A stretch of DNA of 64,000 nucleotides. Origin: Bacillus vallismortis. GTDB lineage: Bacteria; Bacillota; Bacilli; Bacillales; Bacillaceae. Location: assembly GCF_004116955.1 (NCBI RefSeq), contig NZ_CP026362.1, positions 3,048,501 through 3,112,500 on the forward strand. Direction: 5' to 3'. The position numbers and the translations under genes are program-made. Of the stretch, positions 1 through 8,647 are shown piece by piece (position 1 is the stretch's first letter; each line of letters opens with the position of its first letter). Below the pieces are notes generated by a model that was not told where the DNA came from, ran no database searches, and saw only the letters and a list, made by a program, of their open reading frames with translations.

Positions 1-1367
1 AAATCAATCATCTGTGCGATGCGTTCCTCCATATCGCCCAGCGGGTTTTGTTTTGATGTATCGACAAAGCCAATCGTTTCCGGATACAGTGTCATGCCAT
101 GCAGCATGGAAGGAGCGGTCACAAATGGAGGTGCGCCGGATGTTTTCCATGTTGTGCCGCTGAGCTGGACCTGGCCGAAAATGCTTGTAAAATGTTGTGA
201 GGCGATTTGATAGCCATATTCGGACATCGTGTAGTGCGGTGCTTCAAACGCCAGCGGGTAGAGACCCGATGATGTCAAATCCTCAATCGCACGCGTCAGT
301 TTTTGCTTTGTATATGTTTCTTCCTTTTCACGAAATGGTTCTAGATAACTGTTATAGGCTTGTTCGTTCGGAAAATCTTGTTCTTTTTCCAAAATAGACG
401 GGTTGTCTTCGGCATTTCCGGATGTTATCGGCTGATCCGCCTTTGCATCCCAAAATTCAAAGCCCTCACCTGTTTCACTGTAGCGATAGGCGTGTGTATA
501 GCCGTGAACAATGATGCTGCCGCCCATGCTTTGCAGCTTTTTCAGCACCTTGACCATCTCCGGTTTATCAGCCAAATACACTTTGTCGCCAGTTTCGGGA
601 TTCAAGTAAACCGGAATCACCGCCAGAACAAAAGGAACATGCCTCTTATGCAGATATGCACCGGCTTGAAGCAGCAATTTTTCATCAGACATGGGACTGA
701 TATCCTCGAGACGCAAATACAATAACGTTGTCCCCGCCTTCTCTCCGAAAGCTTCTCTGAGCTGTTTTGCCACAATCAAATTGTCATTTAACAAATTCGT
801 TAATCCAATGTACACATTCGCTTTTTTTGTTTTCCATATAAAAGAATGTGTTTTGCCGTCACCGGCTTTGAAGGTATAAAGCGACTTTCCTTTCAGGCCT
901 GATACGCTCAGCACGTTAAGCCCGCTCTCCAGAGACACATCAGCCTTTTCCGACCTGCTGTGGACCTGATACACATTTTCTTTGCTGGTCAATGAAAGCC
1001 CGGAAAATTGGCTGATTTGGCTTGCGTTATAGCCGATGGCGACAACAGGTGTTTTGACGCTGCTGATCAGGGACACCAGTTTTTTGCTGAGCTTTCTTTT
1101 CGTTTGGCCGTAATACATCACATGGTCCTTGCCTTTGAAATCGGACGCTTCCACGTCTGAATCTTTTTTGACAGTCACATGGGATGTAAAGTGGCCCGCA
1201 AGCAGATCAAGCATTTTGACGTGTGACGACTCTTTGCCGTCCAAGGTTGAATAGATGATGAGAATGCCGGCATCACGCTCCTTCGCTTGTGCGGAAACTG
1301 GAAAAGACGCAATAGCTGAAAGCAGAAGCATTGTGATGCAGAGCAGTGTGATTCCTTTATAATTCAT
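1..1367 (-). CDS. ydaL: YdaL, exported polysaccharide-operon protein (3' end outside window)
   Basis: The first ~455 codons are present and open to the window edge; the family is about 590 residues long, so roughly the last quarter is missing. The start ATG at 1367-1365 overlaps the end of ydaK by 11 bases, which indicates translational coupling. The N-terminus is a clear signal peptide (hydrophobic stretch at about residues 5-20, then a SAQA-type cleavage region). The rest resembles the DUF2334 / polysaccharide-deacetylase-like family, with a VIPVYL segment and an IVHGYTH segment near the middle. In B. subtilis the ydaJKLMN operon makes an exopolysaccharide under control of the c-di-GMP receptor YdaK, and YdaL is thought to modify or trim the polymer outside the membrane. 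That role is family knowledge; the sequence shows only export and the deacetylase-like fold. Confidence 0.9.
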   Translation of the reverse strand, partial: MNYKGITLLCITMLLLSAIASFPVSAQAKERDAGILIIYSTLDGKESSHVKMLDLLAGHFTSHVTVKKDSDVEASDFKGKDHVMYYGQTKRKLSKKLVSLISSVKTPVVAIGYNASQISQFSGLSLTSKENVYQVHSRSEKADVSLESGLNVLSVSGLKGKSLYTFKAGDGKTHSFIWKTKKANVYIGLTNLLNDNLIVAKQLREAFGEKAGTTLLYLRLEDISPMSDEKLLLQAGAYLHKRHVPFVLAVIPVYLNPETGDKVYLADKPEMVKVLKKLQSMGGSIIVHGYTHAYRYSETGEGFEFWDAKADQPITSGNAEDNPSILEKEQDFPNEQAYNSYLEPFREKEETYTKQKLTRAIEDLTSSGLYPLAFEAPHYTMSEYGYQIASQHFTSIFGQVQLSGTTWKTSGAPPFVTAPSMLHGMTLYPETIGFVDTSKQNPLGDMEERIAQMID

Positions 1368-2208
1368 TCATCATCATCTCGTTTTCCAGTTCTTCTAAAA
1401 AGTGATCAGCTGTTTTGATATCTTCGCGGTAGGGCAAATGGCAGACGTGGAACGTGAGCGACACATACTTCCCATTTTCCAGCTGATACGTGTCCAATTG
1501 TTTTTTCAGCTTTGTCAGAACGGCTGGCATATGTTCAGCGGGCGTGTGCGTCAGCACAATCCCGATACGCTCGTCAGAGGGACGGAACTTCTTATCCGTT
1601 TCCCGGACGCTTGTCCTGATTTGCTGGCCGACATATTGAAAGAGACGGTCTGTTTCTTTTGCACCGTACAAAGATGTAAACTCTTTGAAGTAATGCATAT
1701 GGAGCAGCAAAAACACAAAGGAATCGCCGTACCGTTCCGCCCGCTTGATTTCTTCTGAAAGTTCCAGCTTCATCCGGTGCTTGTTATCAAAGCCGGTCAC
1801 TCTGTCAACAGCAACAAAGCTTTTAATTTCGGATTGCAGCCGTGTAACTGAACGCCTTAGCTCTGCGGCAATGTCATGAATTCTTCCCGCTATAAAAGAA
1901 AACAGCAAAAGCGCAATTCCCCACACGACAAGTATTCGCAGCCCTTCCTCAGCCGGAAACAGCGCAGCCTGACCAGTCTGGAAAAACATCATTAAAGTGC
2001 CGAGAACAAAAAGTACGATTAAGGTCACTGCCAGCGCGTAAATCGGGCCGAACCATATGCCTGCGGCGATGACGATAAACGTGATGCAAAGGATCAGCGC
2101 GCCTTCCGATTGCTGGGCTGACACATAATAAATAAACAGAGACAGGGCTGCGATGAGCCCTGAAAGATAAACAAATAATTTTTGTGATTCATTGAATGAC
2201 ATTTTCAT
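1357..2208 (-). CDS. ydaK: YdaK, membrane c-di-GMP receptor with degenerate GGDEF domain
   Basis: A 283-residue protein with several hydrophobic segments in residues 1-110, then a GGDEF-like domain at about 125-280. The catalytic GG(D/E)EF signature is replaced by an SDERIG stretch, so it should not make c-di-GMP. An RETD (RxxD inhibitory I-site) lies just upstream and would still bind the nucleotide. This fits YdaK as a receptor that switches on the polysaccharide machinery of its operon. It overlaps the end of ydaJ by 20 bases and ydaL by 11 bases, so the three are one coupled operon read leftwards. An alternative start is the ATG two codons downstream. Confidence 0.93.
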   Translation of the reverse strand: MKMSFNESQKLFVYLSGLIAALSLFIYYVSAQQSEGALILCITFIVIAAGIWFGPIYALAVTLIVLFVLGTLMMFFQTGQAALFPAEEGLRILVVWGIALLLFSFIAGRIHDIAAELRRSVTRLQSEIKSFVAVDRVTGFDNKHRMKLELSEEIKRAERYGDSFVFLLLHMHYFKEFTSLYGAKETDRLFQYVGQQIRTSVRETDKKFRPSDERIGIVLTHTPAEHMPAVLTKLKKQLDTYQLENGKYVSLTFHVCHLPYREDIKTADHFLEELENEMMMNEL

Positions 2209-3277
2209 TAAAAAGCTTCCTTTCGGCTAACAGCGGCAGCAGATTGTCAAAAGAGTGTGTCTGAGTGCCGCTCATATAGCCTCCATAATACGATTTCACC
2301 GGATCAAGAATTTCAAAGTCATTCATTCTGTCATATATGGCTTTGGTGACTGAATTGTCTTCATATTGTTTTGTTAAAAACAATACCGCTAATGCGTATA
2401 CGGATGGCGACTCATATTGAACGGCAGGCTCTTTCGTATCTGCCGAATATCGTCCGTACAGCTTTCCGTGCGCCTGAAATTCCTGCTTGATCCAGTCCGC
2501 TAAAACAGCGGCTTTTTCATCTCCTTCCGGCAAGTGCCATGCAGCGTACAGCTGATCTATCAGATTGATTTCACGATCATATGTGTATTGCTTTGTCTCC
2601 GAGTGGTATGTCTTTGGCAGGTAGCCATTTTTTAAAGGAGCTGAATAAAGAACATTGGCATTCCGCTGTTCTGTTTCTTCGTCTATGATTCCATTCTTCT
2701 TTAAGACAGCTAACGCATCAGGCATGACGTATGAAAGCGTCACATCCTTTGAAGCAGCCTGTGAGTCGTAAAAGTCTGTAAAAAAACCGTTGTTCATATT
2801 ATATGTCTTCAGCGCCGTACCGATATCCCGTGCTGTTTGCGCGTAGTCGCTCCGCCCCCATTTTGCGGCGGCTTGGTCAAGAGACAGCATAATTCTCATA
2901 TCATCTATCAGCGCATTCGTCCCGCTCGCCTGGCCGTTTTGAATCTTCCACGTCACTAAGTGATTGCTCATCAGAAAGGAATCAGTCAGGTGCTGATATT
3001 GATCCTGAAAATGCGGGGCGTCATTTTTGCTGACCAGAAACTCCATCCATAGGCCGAGAGATTCAGATAAATACGAAGGCTGGTCAGACAAATCCGTTTT
3101 GATCAGCCCTTGATCATTCATTAGATTGTGATAAATGAAGTATTCCGCCGGCTGAAGCGGGCTTGCATTCACGTCTGACACCGACTGATTTTGGGCCTTA
3201 TTTCCAGCTTCAATACACCCTGCGGAAAGTCCGATAGATAAGAAGAATAAGATGACAGCAATTAACACATGCCTCAC
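2189..3277 (-). CDS. ydaJ: YdaJ, lipoprotein with GH8-like glycosidase fold
   Basis: First gene of the ydaJKL operon. The N-terminus is a lipoprotein signal: a hydrophobic run followed by an LSAGC lipobox, so the protein would be anchored outside the membrane. The body resembles glycoside hydrolase family 8 (alpha6/alpha6 barrel), like the periplasmic glycanases that accompany bacterial cellulose-type synthases. I chose the GTG at 3277 because the GGGGG ribosome site sits 7 bases ahead of it; the TTG two codons upstream (3283) is too close to that site. Acting with the YdaM/YdaN glycosyltransferase pair encoded further on is established for the operon. I did not assign catalytic acids. Confidence 0.9.
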   Translation of the reverse strand: MRHVLIAVILFFLSIGLSAGCIEAGNKAQNQSVSDVNASPLQPAEYFIYHNLMNDQGLIKTDLSDQPSYLSESLGLWMEFLVSKNDAPHFQDQYQHLTDSFLMSNHLVTWKIQNGQASGTNALIDDMRIMLSLDQAAAKWGRSDYAQTARDIGTALKTYNMNNGFFTDFYDSQAASKDVTLSYVMPDALAVLKKNGIIDEETEQRNANVLYSAPLKNGYLPKTYHSETKQYTYDREINLIDQLYAAWHLPEGDEKAAVLADWIKQEFQAHGKLYGRYSADTKEPAVQYESPSVYALAVLFLTKQYEDNSVTKAIYDRMNDFEILDPVKSYYGGYMSGTQTHSFDNLLPLLAERKLFNENVIQ

Positions 3278-3329
3278 AGGCAAATCCCCCTTTGTCGCCT
3301 GAAGCGAATCAGACGCTCACAAATATATA

Positions 3330-3357
3330 TAGACGAAAGCACGACTGCCATGTTACA
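3330..3357 (-). promoter_or_regulatory. ECF-sigma type promoter for ydaJKL
   Basis: Reading leftwards there is TGTAAC (3357-3352), a 16-base spacer and CGTCTA (3335-3330). This matches the -35/-10 pattern of SigM/SigX/SigW promoters (TGAAAC or TGTAAC, then CGTC). It lies about 50 bases ahead of the ydaJ start. No good SigA pair is nearer the gene. Cell-envelope stress control is inference from the motif. Confidence 0.55.
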
Positions 3358-3448
3358 AATTACATTTACTATAAAAGAAAAAATTGCGGAATGCTAGCTT
3401 TTTTTTCCCTTTTTGAACATTTTAAAAACGGGACCTAAGTCTAATAAA

Positions 3449-3674
3449 AAACCTGTGCGATATGCACAGGTTTCAGCGTGTCGACAAACCCTCGCATTCG
3501 TTGTCAGTCCTGCGCGTTGGTGCTCACGAATTACTACATTCGCTGCGCTCCAATGCTCGTTCTTCCTAGACTTCAAAGGTTTTCAATCACGCTGAAAAGA
3601 TGACAAAGTCATAAAACGAAAACCGTTTTATGACTTTGTCAACAATCTGAAACCTGTGCGATATGCACAGGTTT
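3449..3674. repeat. Insert bracketed by a duplicated terminator hairpin
   Basis: A 25-base palindrome (arms AAACCTGTGC / GCACAGGTTT around GATAT) occurs twice in direct orientation, at 3449-3473 and 3650-3674. Between the copies are 176 bases with nested inverted repeats: TTCAGCGTG near 3472 pairs with CACGCTGAA near 3589, and a perfect 17-base stem (GACAAAGTCATAAAACG) spans about 3602-3640 around a 5-base loop. The left copy is followed on the minus strand by a T-run, so it can end topB transcription. No open frame inside looks like a protein. It looks like a small non-coding element inserted in, or duplicating, the topB terminator. Confidence 0.6.
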
Positions 3675-3679
3675 TTCTG

Positions 3680-5866
3680 TTATTTGTCCAAACCGAGTTT
3701 TTTCAGCTGTTCTGCCAGCGCGTTGTTAATCGGCTCATCTTTATTATTTTGTTTTTTCATATAAGAGGAAACGTCCCGTTTTGAAGCGCGCCCTTTATCT
3801 TTGTTTTTTCGTTTTTCGAATACGGACAGCTTCTCTCGGTGACCGCAGACACACGCGAAGGTCTGGCCCTCGCCTTGGCCGCGAAGTTCCATTTTTTTAT
3901 GGCAGTTCGGGCAGCGCGCGTTTGTTTTTCGGGCAACCGTTTTTCTGCTTCCGCATTCACGGTCTTGGCACACAAGCATCGTGCCGCGTTTGCCATTTAC
4001 CTTCAGCATCATTTTTCCGCATTCCGGACATGCGGTTCCCGTAATGTTGTCGTGTCTGAAAGTCTGGCTGCTGTTTTTGATTTCTTTTACCGTTTGGTTA
4101 GCGTAAACCTTCATGTCTTTAATAAAGGCAGCCGATTTCAATTTCCCAGCGGCGATCGCTGACAGTTTTTGCTCCCATTCCGCCGTTAAGGCAGGTGATT
4201 TCAAATCCTCAGGAACAAGCTGCAGGAGCTGTTTCCCTTTAGAAGTAATAAAAATATCTTTGTCTTTTTTCTCTATTAAAAAGCTGTTGAACAGCTTTTC
4301 AATAATATCGGCACGCGTTGCCACCGTGCCAAGGCCGCCTGTTTCGCCAAGCGTTTTGACGAGGCCTTTTTCTTCTCCCTGCATAAAGGCGCTTGGGTTT
4401 TCCATCGCTGACAGCAGGGTCCCTTCGTTAAAGCGGGCGGGCGGCTTCGTTTGGCCGTTTGTTTCAGTTAAGGCGCGGACGGCAAGAGTATCGCCTTTTT
4501 GAAGCGCAGGGAGTGTCTGATCTTTGTCATCCTCCTGCTCGTCATCCTCATCCGCCATATCATAAACAGCTTTCCACCCTTGCGACTGTACGGTTTTGCC
4601 TTTCGCCGTAAAGGTTTCTCCGCCAATTTCTGCGATGACCTTTGTTTCCTCATATTCGAATGCCGGCATTAATACAGCAAGAAAACGTTTCGCAATCAGG
4701 TCATACAGCTTTCGTTCTTTATCGCTCAGACTGCTGAGCACGAGCGGCTCCTCGGTCGGGATAATCGCGTGGTGATCTGACACCTTCGCGTCATTAACGT
4801 AGCCTTTATGAGATTTGATGCCGCGTTTTTTAATTTGATTGACATATTGGGCATACGGTTTTACTTCCATGCCTTCTAGACGGTCTTTTAACGTCGGAAC
4901 GATATCACTGGATAAAAACCTTGAGTCCGTCCGCGGATATGTGACTAGCTTATGCTGCTCATACAGCTTCTGCAGCACAGAAAGCGTTTCTTTGGCAGAA
5001 AATCCGAAGCGCTTGTGGGCGTCGCGCTGCAGCTCCGTTAAATCATATAGCGCAGGCGCAAAGCTTTTTTTCGCTGTTTTTTTCAATTCAGCAATAACCG
5101 CTTGCTTTCCATGGAGGCCTTTTAGCAAACGGCTTGTTACATCTTGATGAAACGTTCTCGTTTGCTTTGATTTTTGATCCTGCCACGTCAGCGTCATGCC
5201 ATCGACCGCCGCGCGGAGGCCGTAATATGGAACCGGCGTAAATGCTTGAATATCCGCCTCGCGCTTCGCAATCATGGCAAGCGTCGGTGTCTGTACACGG
5301 CCGCATGAGAGCTGGGCATTGAATTTTGTGGTGAGCGCGCGGGTCGCGTTAATGCCCACAATCCAATCGGCTTCCGCTCTGGCGACGGCAGAATGATACA
5401 GGTTTTCATATTCTTTGCCGCTGCGCAGCTTTTGAAAGCCTTCCTTGATCGCTTTATCCGTCACTGATGAAATCCACAGCCGCTTGATCGGCTTTTTGAC
5501 ATTCGCTTTTTCAATGATCCAGCGCGCGACAAGTTCCCCTTCTCGGCCTGCATCGGTCGCGATGACAATCTGATTGACATCTTTACGGGTAAGCTGCGAT
5601 TTGACCGCGTTGAACTGTTTTCCGGTTTTCTTAATTACCACAAGCTTTAAGGGCTCTGGAATAATCGGCAGATCCTCCAGACGCCATGATTGAAATTCTT
5701 TCCCATAGCCTTCCGGATCAGCAAGTGTCACCAAATGGCCTAAAGCCCATGTAACAATATATTGATCACCTTCGAGATAACCATTTCCTTTTTTATGGCA
5801 CTTCAGCACCCGGGCTAAATCCCGGCCGACTGAAGGTTTTTCAGCTAATACAACTGTTTTTGACAT
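3680..5866 (-). CDS. topB: DNA topoisomerase III
   Basis: A 728-residue type IA topoisomerase, full length for the family. The N-terminal TOPRIM domain starts with VVLAEKPSVGRDLARVL and carries the metal-binding ATDAGREGE stretch at about residues 100-110. The strand-cleaving tyrosine is in TYPRTDSRFL at about residue 310. The C-terminus has two Cys4 zinc-binding modules (CPECG...CQDREC and CPNCH...CVCG). It relaxes negative supercoils and unlinks single-stranded regions of DNA. It is monocistronic, with lrpC upstream on the same strand and a terminator-like hairpin just past its stop. The ribosome site is weak; the start was chosen because the TOPRIM motif begins directly after it. Confidence 0.97.
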   Translation of the reverse strand: MSKTVVLAEKPSVGRDLARVLKCHKKGNGYLEGDQYIVTWALGHLVTLADPEGYGKEFQSWRLEDLPIIPEPLKLVVIKKTGKQFNAVKSQLTRKDVNQIVIATDAGREGELVARWIIEKANVKKPIKRLWISSVTDKAIKEGFQKLRSGKEYENLYHSAVARAEADWIVGINATRALTTKFNAQLSCGRVQTPTLAMIAKREADIQAFTPVPYYGLRAAVDGMTLTWQDQKSKQTRTFHQDVTSRLLKGLHGKQAVIAELKKTAKKSFAPALYDLTELQRDAHKRFGFSAKETLSVLQKLYEQHKLVTYPRTDSRFLSSDIVPTLKDRLEGMEVKPYAQYVNQIKKRGIKSHKGYVNDAKVSDHHAIIPTEEPLVLSSLSDKERKLYDLIAKRFLAVLMPAFEYEETKVIAEIGGETFTAKGKTVQSQGWKAVYDMADEDDEQEDDKDQTLPALQKGDTLAVRALTETNGQTKPPARFNEGTLLSAMENPSAFMQGEEKGLVKTLGETGGLGTVATRADIIEKLFNSFLIEKKDKDIFITSKGKQLLQLVPEDLKSPALTAEWEQKLSAIAAGKLKSAAFIKDMKVYANQTVKEIKNSSQTFRHDNITGTACPECGKMMLKVNGKRGTMLVCQDRECGSRKTVARKTNARCPNCHKKMELRGQGEGQTFACVCGHREKLSVFEKRKNKDKGRASKRDVSSYMKKQNNKDEPINNALAEQLKKLGLDK

Positions 5867-5930
5867 GCTTGATCACTTCTCTTTCTTTCATGCTCATCCT
5901 TTTATTATAACAGACTTGAACAAGCACTCT

Positions 5931-6365
5931 CTAACCGCGCCCGTTTTTCGTGTCAATTTCTGAGAAAATCACGTGAGTGACGGTTTGCGCGTATGGCGAT
6001 GTTTTGTTAATGAAATCTTCTACCGCTTCAAGGCTTTCTGCGTTGATTTTCAGCATATAACAAGCCGCGCCGGCAATCCGGTAACAAAATTCGATATTCG
6101 GCAATGTTTGAATATAGCTTTTGAACCGTTCGTAATCCGCGTTTTTGACGGTTGCTTCCACAATGCAGGAAACGGGCAGCCCCAGTTTTTTCTGATCGAC
6201 CTCCAGTGTGTATTGCTTAATGATGCCGAACGATTCAAGCTGCCTCACCCGTTCTGTCACGGATGGCGGCGACAGCTTAATTTTTCTGCCTAATTCCCTC
6301 ATTGACAAACGGCTGTCCTTTTTCAGCTCCTCAATGATATTCAGATCAATCTGATCAAGTTTCAT
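5931..6365 (-). CDS. lrpC: LrpC, Lrp/AsnC-family transcription regulator
   Basis: 144 residues, normal for the family. An N-terminal AsnC-type helix-turn-helix (about residues 1-60, with KDSRLSMRELGRKIKLSPPSVTERVRQLE-like spacing) is followed by an alpha-beta ligand-binding/oligomer domain (about 65-144). Lrp-like proteins form octamers that wrap DNA; LrpC of B. subtilis is known to bind curved DNA and to influence amino-acid metabolism and sporulation timing. It lies 65 bases ahead of topB on the same strand and may share a transcript. Ligand specificity cannot be read from the sequence. Confidence 0.95.
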   Translation of the reverse strand: MKLDQIDLNIIEELKKDSRLSMRELGRKIKLSPPSVTERVRQLESFGIIKQYTLEVDQKKLGLPVSCIVEATVKNADYERFKSYIQTLPNIEFCYRIAGAACYMLKINAESLEAVEDFINKTSPYAQTVTHVIFSEIDTKNGRG

Positions 6366-6549
6366 TTCAACATCCTTCTTTTATGATTTTGTTCACATTA
6401 TCTCGGGTATTTTTGTAAATGACAAGACCAGTTCCCAAGAAAAAGCATATAAAAATGAAAGTTTTCCGAACATTTTCTGAAAGCCGTCATATGGCTCTCC
6501 GGATTGTTTATCATATAGTATGAAAACGTGTCCACAAGGAGGGCGATTT

Positions 6550-6840
6550 ATGCTGCAAACACCGATCGGAAGACTACGCACGATGGGTTTTATTGAAGGA
6601 ATGTCACTCTTAATCCTGCTGTTTATCGCCATGCCGCTTAAATATTGGGCAGGCCTTCCGCTTGTCGTAACCATTGTCGGTTCGGTTCACGGCGGATTGT
6701 TCATTTTGTATTTGCTTTTCTTGGCGTATGCGGCCTTCTCTGTCAAATGGCCGCTGAAATGGTCAGCCGCCGGCTTTATCGCCGCTTTTGTCCCATTCGG
6801 AAACTTTTTGTACGACCGCAGGTTAAGAAAATATAAATAA
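6550..6840 (+). CDS. ydzA: YdzA, DUF3817 small membrane protein
   Basis: 96 residues with three hydrophobic segments (about 15-33, 37-60, 68-85) and a short basic tail, matching the DUF3817 integral membrane family. Start ATG at 6550 follows a strong AAGGAGGG ribosome site; an in-frame ATG 10 codons upstream lacks one. It is divergent from lrpC and convergent with amj, and stands alone. Function is unknown for the family. Confidence 0.9.
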   Translation: MLQTPIGRLRTMGFIEGMSLLILLFIAMPLKYWAGLPLVVTIVGSVHGGLFILYLLFLAYAAFSVKWPLKWSAAGFIAAFVPFGNFLYDRRLRKYK

Positions 6841-6841
6841 C

Positions 6842-6874
6842 AAAAGGCTGGATCTATATGGTCCAGCCTTTCTT
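6842..6874. terminator. Bidirectional terminator between ydzA and amj
   Basis: Stem AAAGGCTGGA / (G)TCCAGCCTTT around a short loop, with T-rich flanks on both strands. It sits exactly between two convergent stop codons. Confidence 0.8.
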
Positions 6875-6875
6875 A

Positions 6876-7685
6876 TTACAACCACTTTGTCAGCCACGCG
6901 ATATAGTAGGCGCCCGGAATAAACATCAGCTGGGCGAGGAGTGTCCCCGCTACCCTTGATGTGACCATCGTGACAGAGGTCCATTTTAAATATAAATAGC
7001 TTCGTTTTCCCTTTGCCACATCATCGGCAAGGACGGAAACCTTAGGATCAACAAAAATCGCCAGCAGCATCGTCGCAATTCCGTTGATTAAGCCCGATGC
7101 CATGACGGCTGTCGTGCTGCGCTCCGGCGCCAGAAGGCCTGCGTACAAAGCCGAAAGCACGCCGATCGTATAAATGGATGTGATCAGCATGTTAATGACA
7201 AACAAACGCTTCGGAATCAAGCGGATATGAAATCCTTTTACATACGAAAGAGACGGCAGACGCAAATAGGAAAGGGCATTTTTGAGTCCTTGTTTCGAGA
7301 ATCCCTTTCGAAACACTTGTAAAACGGAGCCGCCGCCGCTCGCCAAGTGAATAATCGCCCGAGAGAAAAGAGCGACAAAAGACGGGAGCAGGACGATGCC
7401 CAGAATGGTGCCGACTGTCGATCCGAAAATCAGGAAGCGGAACTGCCCGGCAACAATCGCCAGTGCATTTTTTCCCGCATCATCAATTAAATGTCCGGTA
7501 AAGGGCTGCTGCACCATGTTCGACATTCTGGACACGATGACCATGACGTTAAACAGGGAAAGCGCGGACGCAATAAATCCCACACGGGCTCCGGAAAGCC
7601 TGGTGGCGTAGGCTAAGGTTTCTATCGAGTGAATCAGTAATAAAAAACAGAAAATAAGCAGTACTTGAGTTGTCATGACATGCAC
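6876..7685 (-). CDS. amj: Amj, alternate lipid II flippase
   Basis: 269 residues, polytopic, with about six to eight hydrophobic segments from residue 1 to the end. The sequence matches YdaH/Amj, which moves lipid II across the membrane and backs up MurJ in peptidoglycan synthesis. The start is a GTG at 7685, 9 bases after GGAGG; the ATG three codons later is too far from that site. A SigM-type promoter lies upstream, consistent with the known induction of amj by envelope stress when MurJ fails. The gene is monocistronic. Confidence 0.93.
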   Translation of the reverse strand: MHVMTTQVLLIFCFLLLIHSIETLAYATRLSGARVGFIASALSLFNVMVIVSRMSNMVQQPFTGHLIDDAGKNALAIVAGQFRFLIFGSTVGTILGIVLLPSFVALFSRAIIHLASGGGSVLQVFRKGFSKQGLKNALSYLRLPSLSYVKGFHIRLIPKRLFVINMLITSIYTIGVLSALYAGLLAPERSTTAVMASGLINGIATMLLAIFVDPKVSVLADDVAKGKRSYLYLKWTSVTMVTSRVAGTLLAQLMFIPGAYYIAWLTKWL

Positions 7686-7715
7686 GTTATTCTTCCTCCA
7701 ATTTCATCCTAGAGA

Positions 7716-7745
7716 TAAGACTGGAAAGAAGACAAAGAGGTTTCA
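7716..7745 (-). promoter_or_regulatory. SigM-type promoter for amj
   Basis: TGAAAC (7745-7740) is followed after about 17 bases by AGTCTT, close to the CGTC -10 of SigM promoters. It is located about 30 bases ahead of the amj start. The -35 is perfect and the -10 has one mismatch. amj is known to belong to the SigM regulon. Confidence 0.55.
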
Positions 7746-7765
7746 ACGCGAAATGTTTTTCACAA

Positions 7766-8187
7766 TAAAAAAACCGCCGGCATACGCCGAGCGGTTTGTC
7801 TTATTCTTTTCTATAGGCAAATAAAGATTATATCATCCGCCAAGTCGGGCGGTTCGATTCAAAAAGCATTGTTCCGAAGAATCATTCTGGAAAGTAAACA
7901 CCATGGAAATTTCTTGAACACAAGACAACGAAAGCCCTACCTCTCAATCGTCACTGCGGCTCCGAAGCCGCGCCGGTGTGAATTGTAAAACAAAAAAGTC
8001 TTTTTTCCATCTCATCGTTAGGGGCGATTTGTTATGAAGGAAAAGAATAAGGGCAGCTGGTTTGCTGCTTGGGAAGCGGTAAAGCTTCTCTCTCTCAAAC
8101 AGAAAAAAGAAGTTTACTTTCTTTTTTATTTGCTTATTTCTTGCTTAGCTATTCATGATAACATATCGCCCCTGCAATTACAACTTT
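7766..8187 (-). other. Gene-poor 420-base segment with several hairpins and a terminator
   Basis: No convincing protein gene. At 7766-7797 there is a strong leftward terminator (CCGC/GCGG stem with GGC/GCC inner part, then seven T) that ends something transcribed from the right. Further right are a GCGGCT/AGCCGC hairpin at about 7956-7971, small stems near 8055-8095, and an AAAAAAGAA.../TTCTTTTTT stem at about 8101-8130 that could end ydaG transcription. An imperfect 16-17-base inverted repeat (GGGGCGATTTGTTATGA-like) encloses about 8017-8177. A 67-codon rightward open frame at 8034-8237 has only a poor ribosome site and runs into ydaG, so I do not call it. This may be a small RNA or the 3' region of ydaG. 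Confidence 0.4.
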
Positions 8188-8610
8188 TTATAAATCGAGT
8201 GAGACTGGCGTTTTCTCTCCGGCATTCATTAATCTGATATCCTCCGGCTCAATTTCAAGAATGACCAGGTTCGGGTCATCCTTGCCGTCAAACCAACGAT
8301 CTAGCTTAGGATTCCAAATTTTGTCCTTCAGTTCTGCCGAATTGTTGATTTTGGCTTTTCCGGCAACCTCGACATACGCGTCGCCAAAGCCTTCACAATC
8401 ATAGCCTAATAAAATATGGACATTGGGGTTGTTCTCAATTTCTTCCGCTTTATGAGTTTCCTTGCTTGTCGGTGTGTAAATCGTCAGCCCGTCATGGAAA
8501 AAAGTCATGTAGCGGGAATGCGGCTTGCCCTTTTGAACTGTTGCGAGCGAGCCTACTTTATGGTGATCTAGAACATCAAGCACTTTTTGTTTCATGTCTT
8601 GCTGATTCAT
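8188..8610 (-). CDS. ydaG: YdaG, general stress protein of the pyridoxamine-phosphate-oxidase fold
   Basis: 140 residues, single split-barrel flavin-binding domain of the pyridoxamine 5'-phosphate oxidase-like class (general stress protein 26 family), with SRYMTFFHDG and ETHKAEEIENNPNVHILLGYD segments typical of it. The ATG at 8610 has a GGAGTGA site 8 bases ahead. A good sigma-B promoter precedes it, matching its known membership of the general stress regulon. The cofactor is probably FMN or F420-like, but the exact reaction is unknown. Confidence 0.92.
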   Translation of the reverse strand: MNQQDMKQKVLDVLDHHKVGSLATVQKGKPHSRYMTFFHDGLTIYTPTSKETHKAEEIENNPNVHILLGYDCEGFGDAYVEVAGKAKINNSAELKDKIWNPKLDRWFDGKDDPNLVILEIEPEDIRLMNAGEKTPVSLDL

Positions 8611-8647
8611 TGCGAATCACTCCTTTTTAACGTCTCCGCTGTTACTT

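Noticed and set aside
1..879. Four overlapping plus-strand open frames
   Set aside because: All are antisense to the open frame of ydaL, which carries a signal peptide and family motifs.
3394..3595. Two overlapping 60-codon frames on opposite strands in the topB-ydaJ gap
   Set aside because: They run through the terminator palindrome and repeat arms; no ribosome site, so they are by-products of the repeats.
5960..5975. ATCACGTGAGTG near the end of lrpC as a second parS
   Set aside because: Only the central CACGTGA matches; the outer arms are wrong and it lies inside coding sequence.
8034..8237. 67-codon plus-strand open frame
   Set aside because: Poor ribosome site, runs into the 3' end of ydaG and is made of hairpin arms; no family resemblance.
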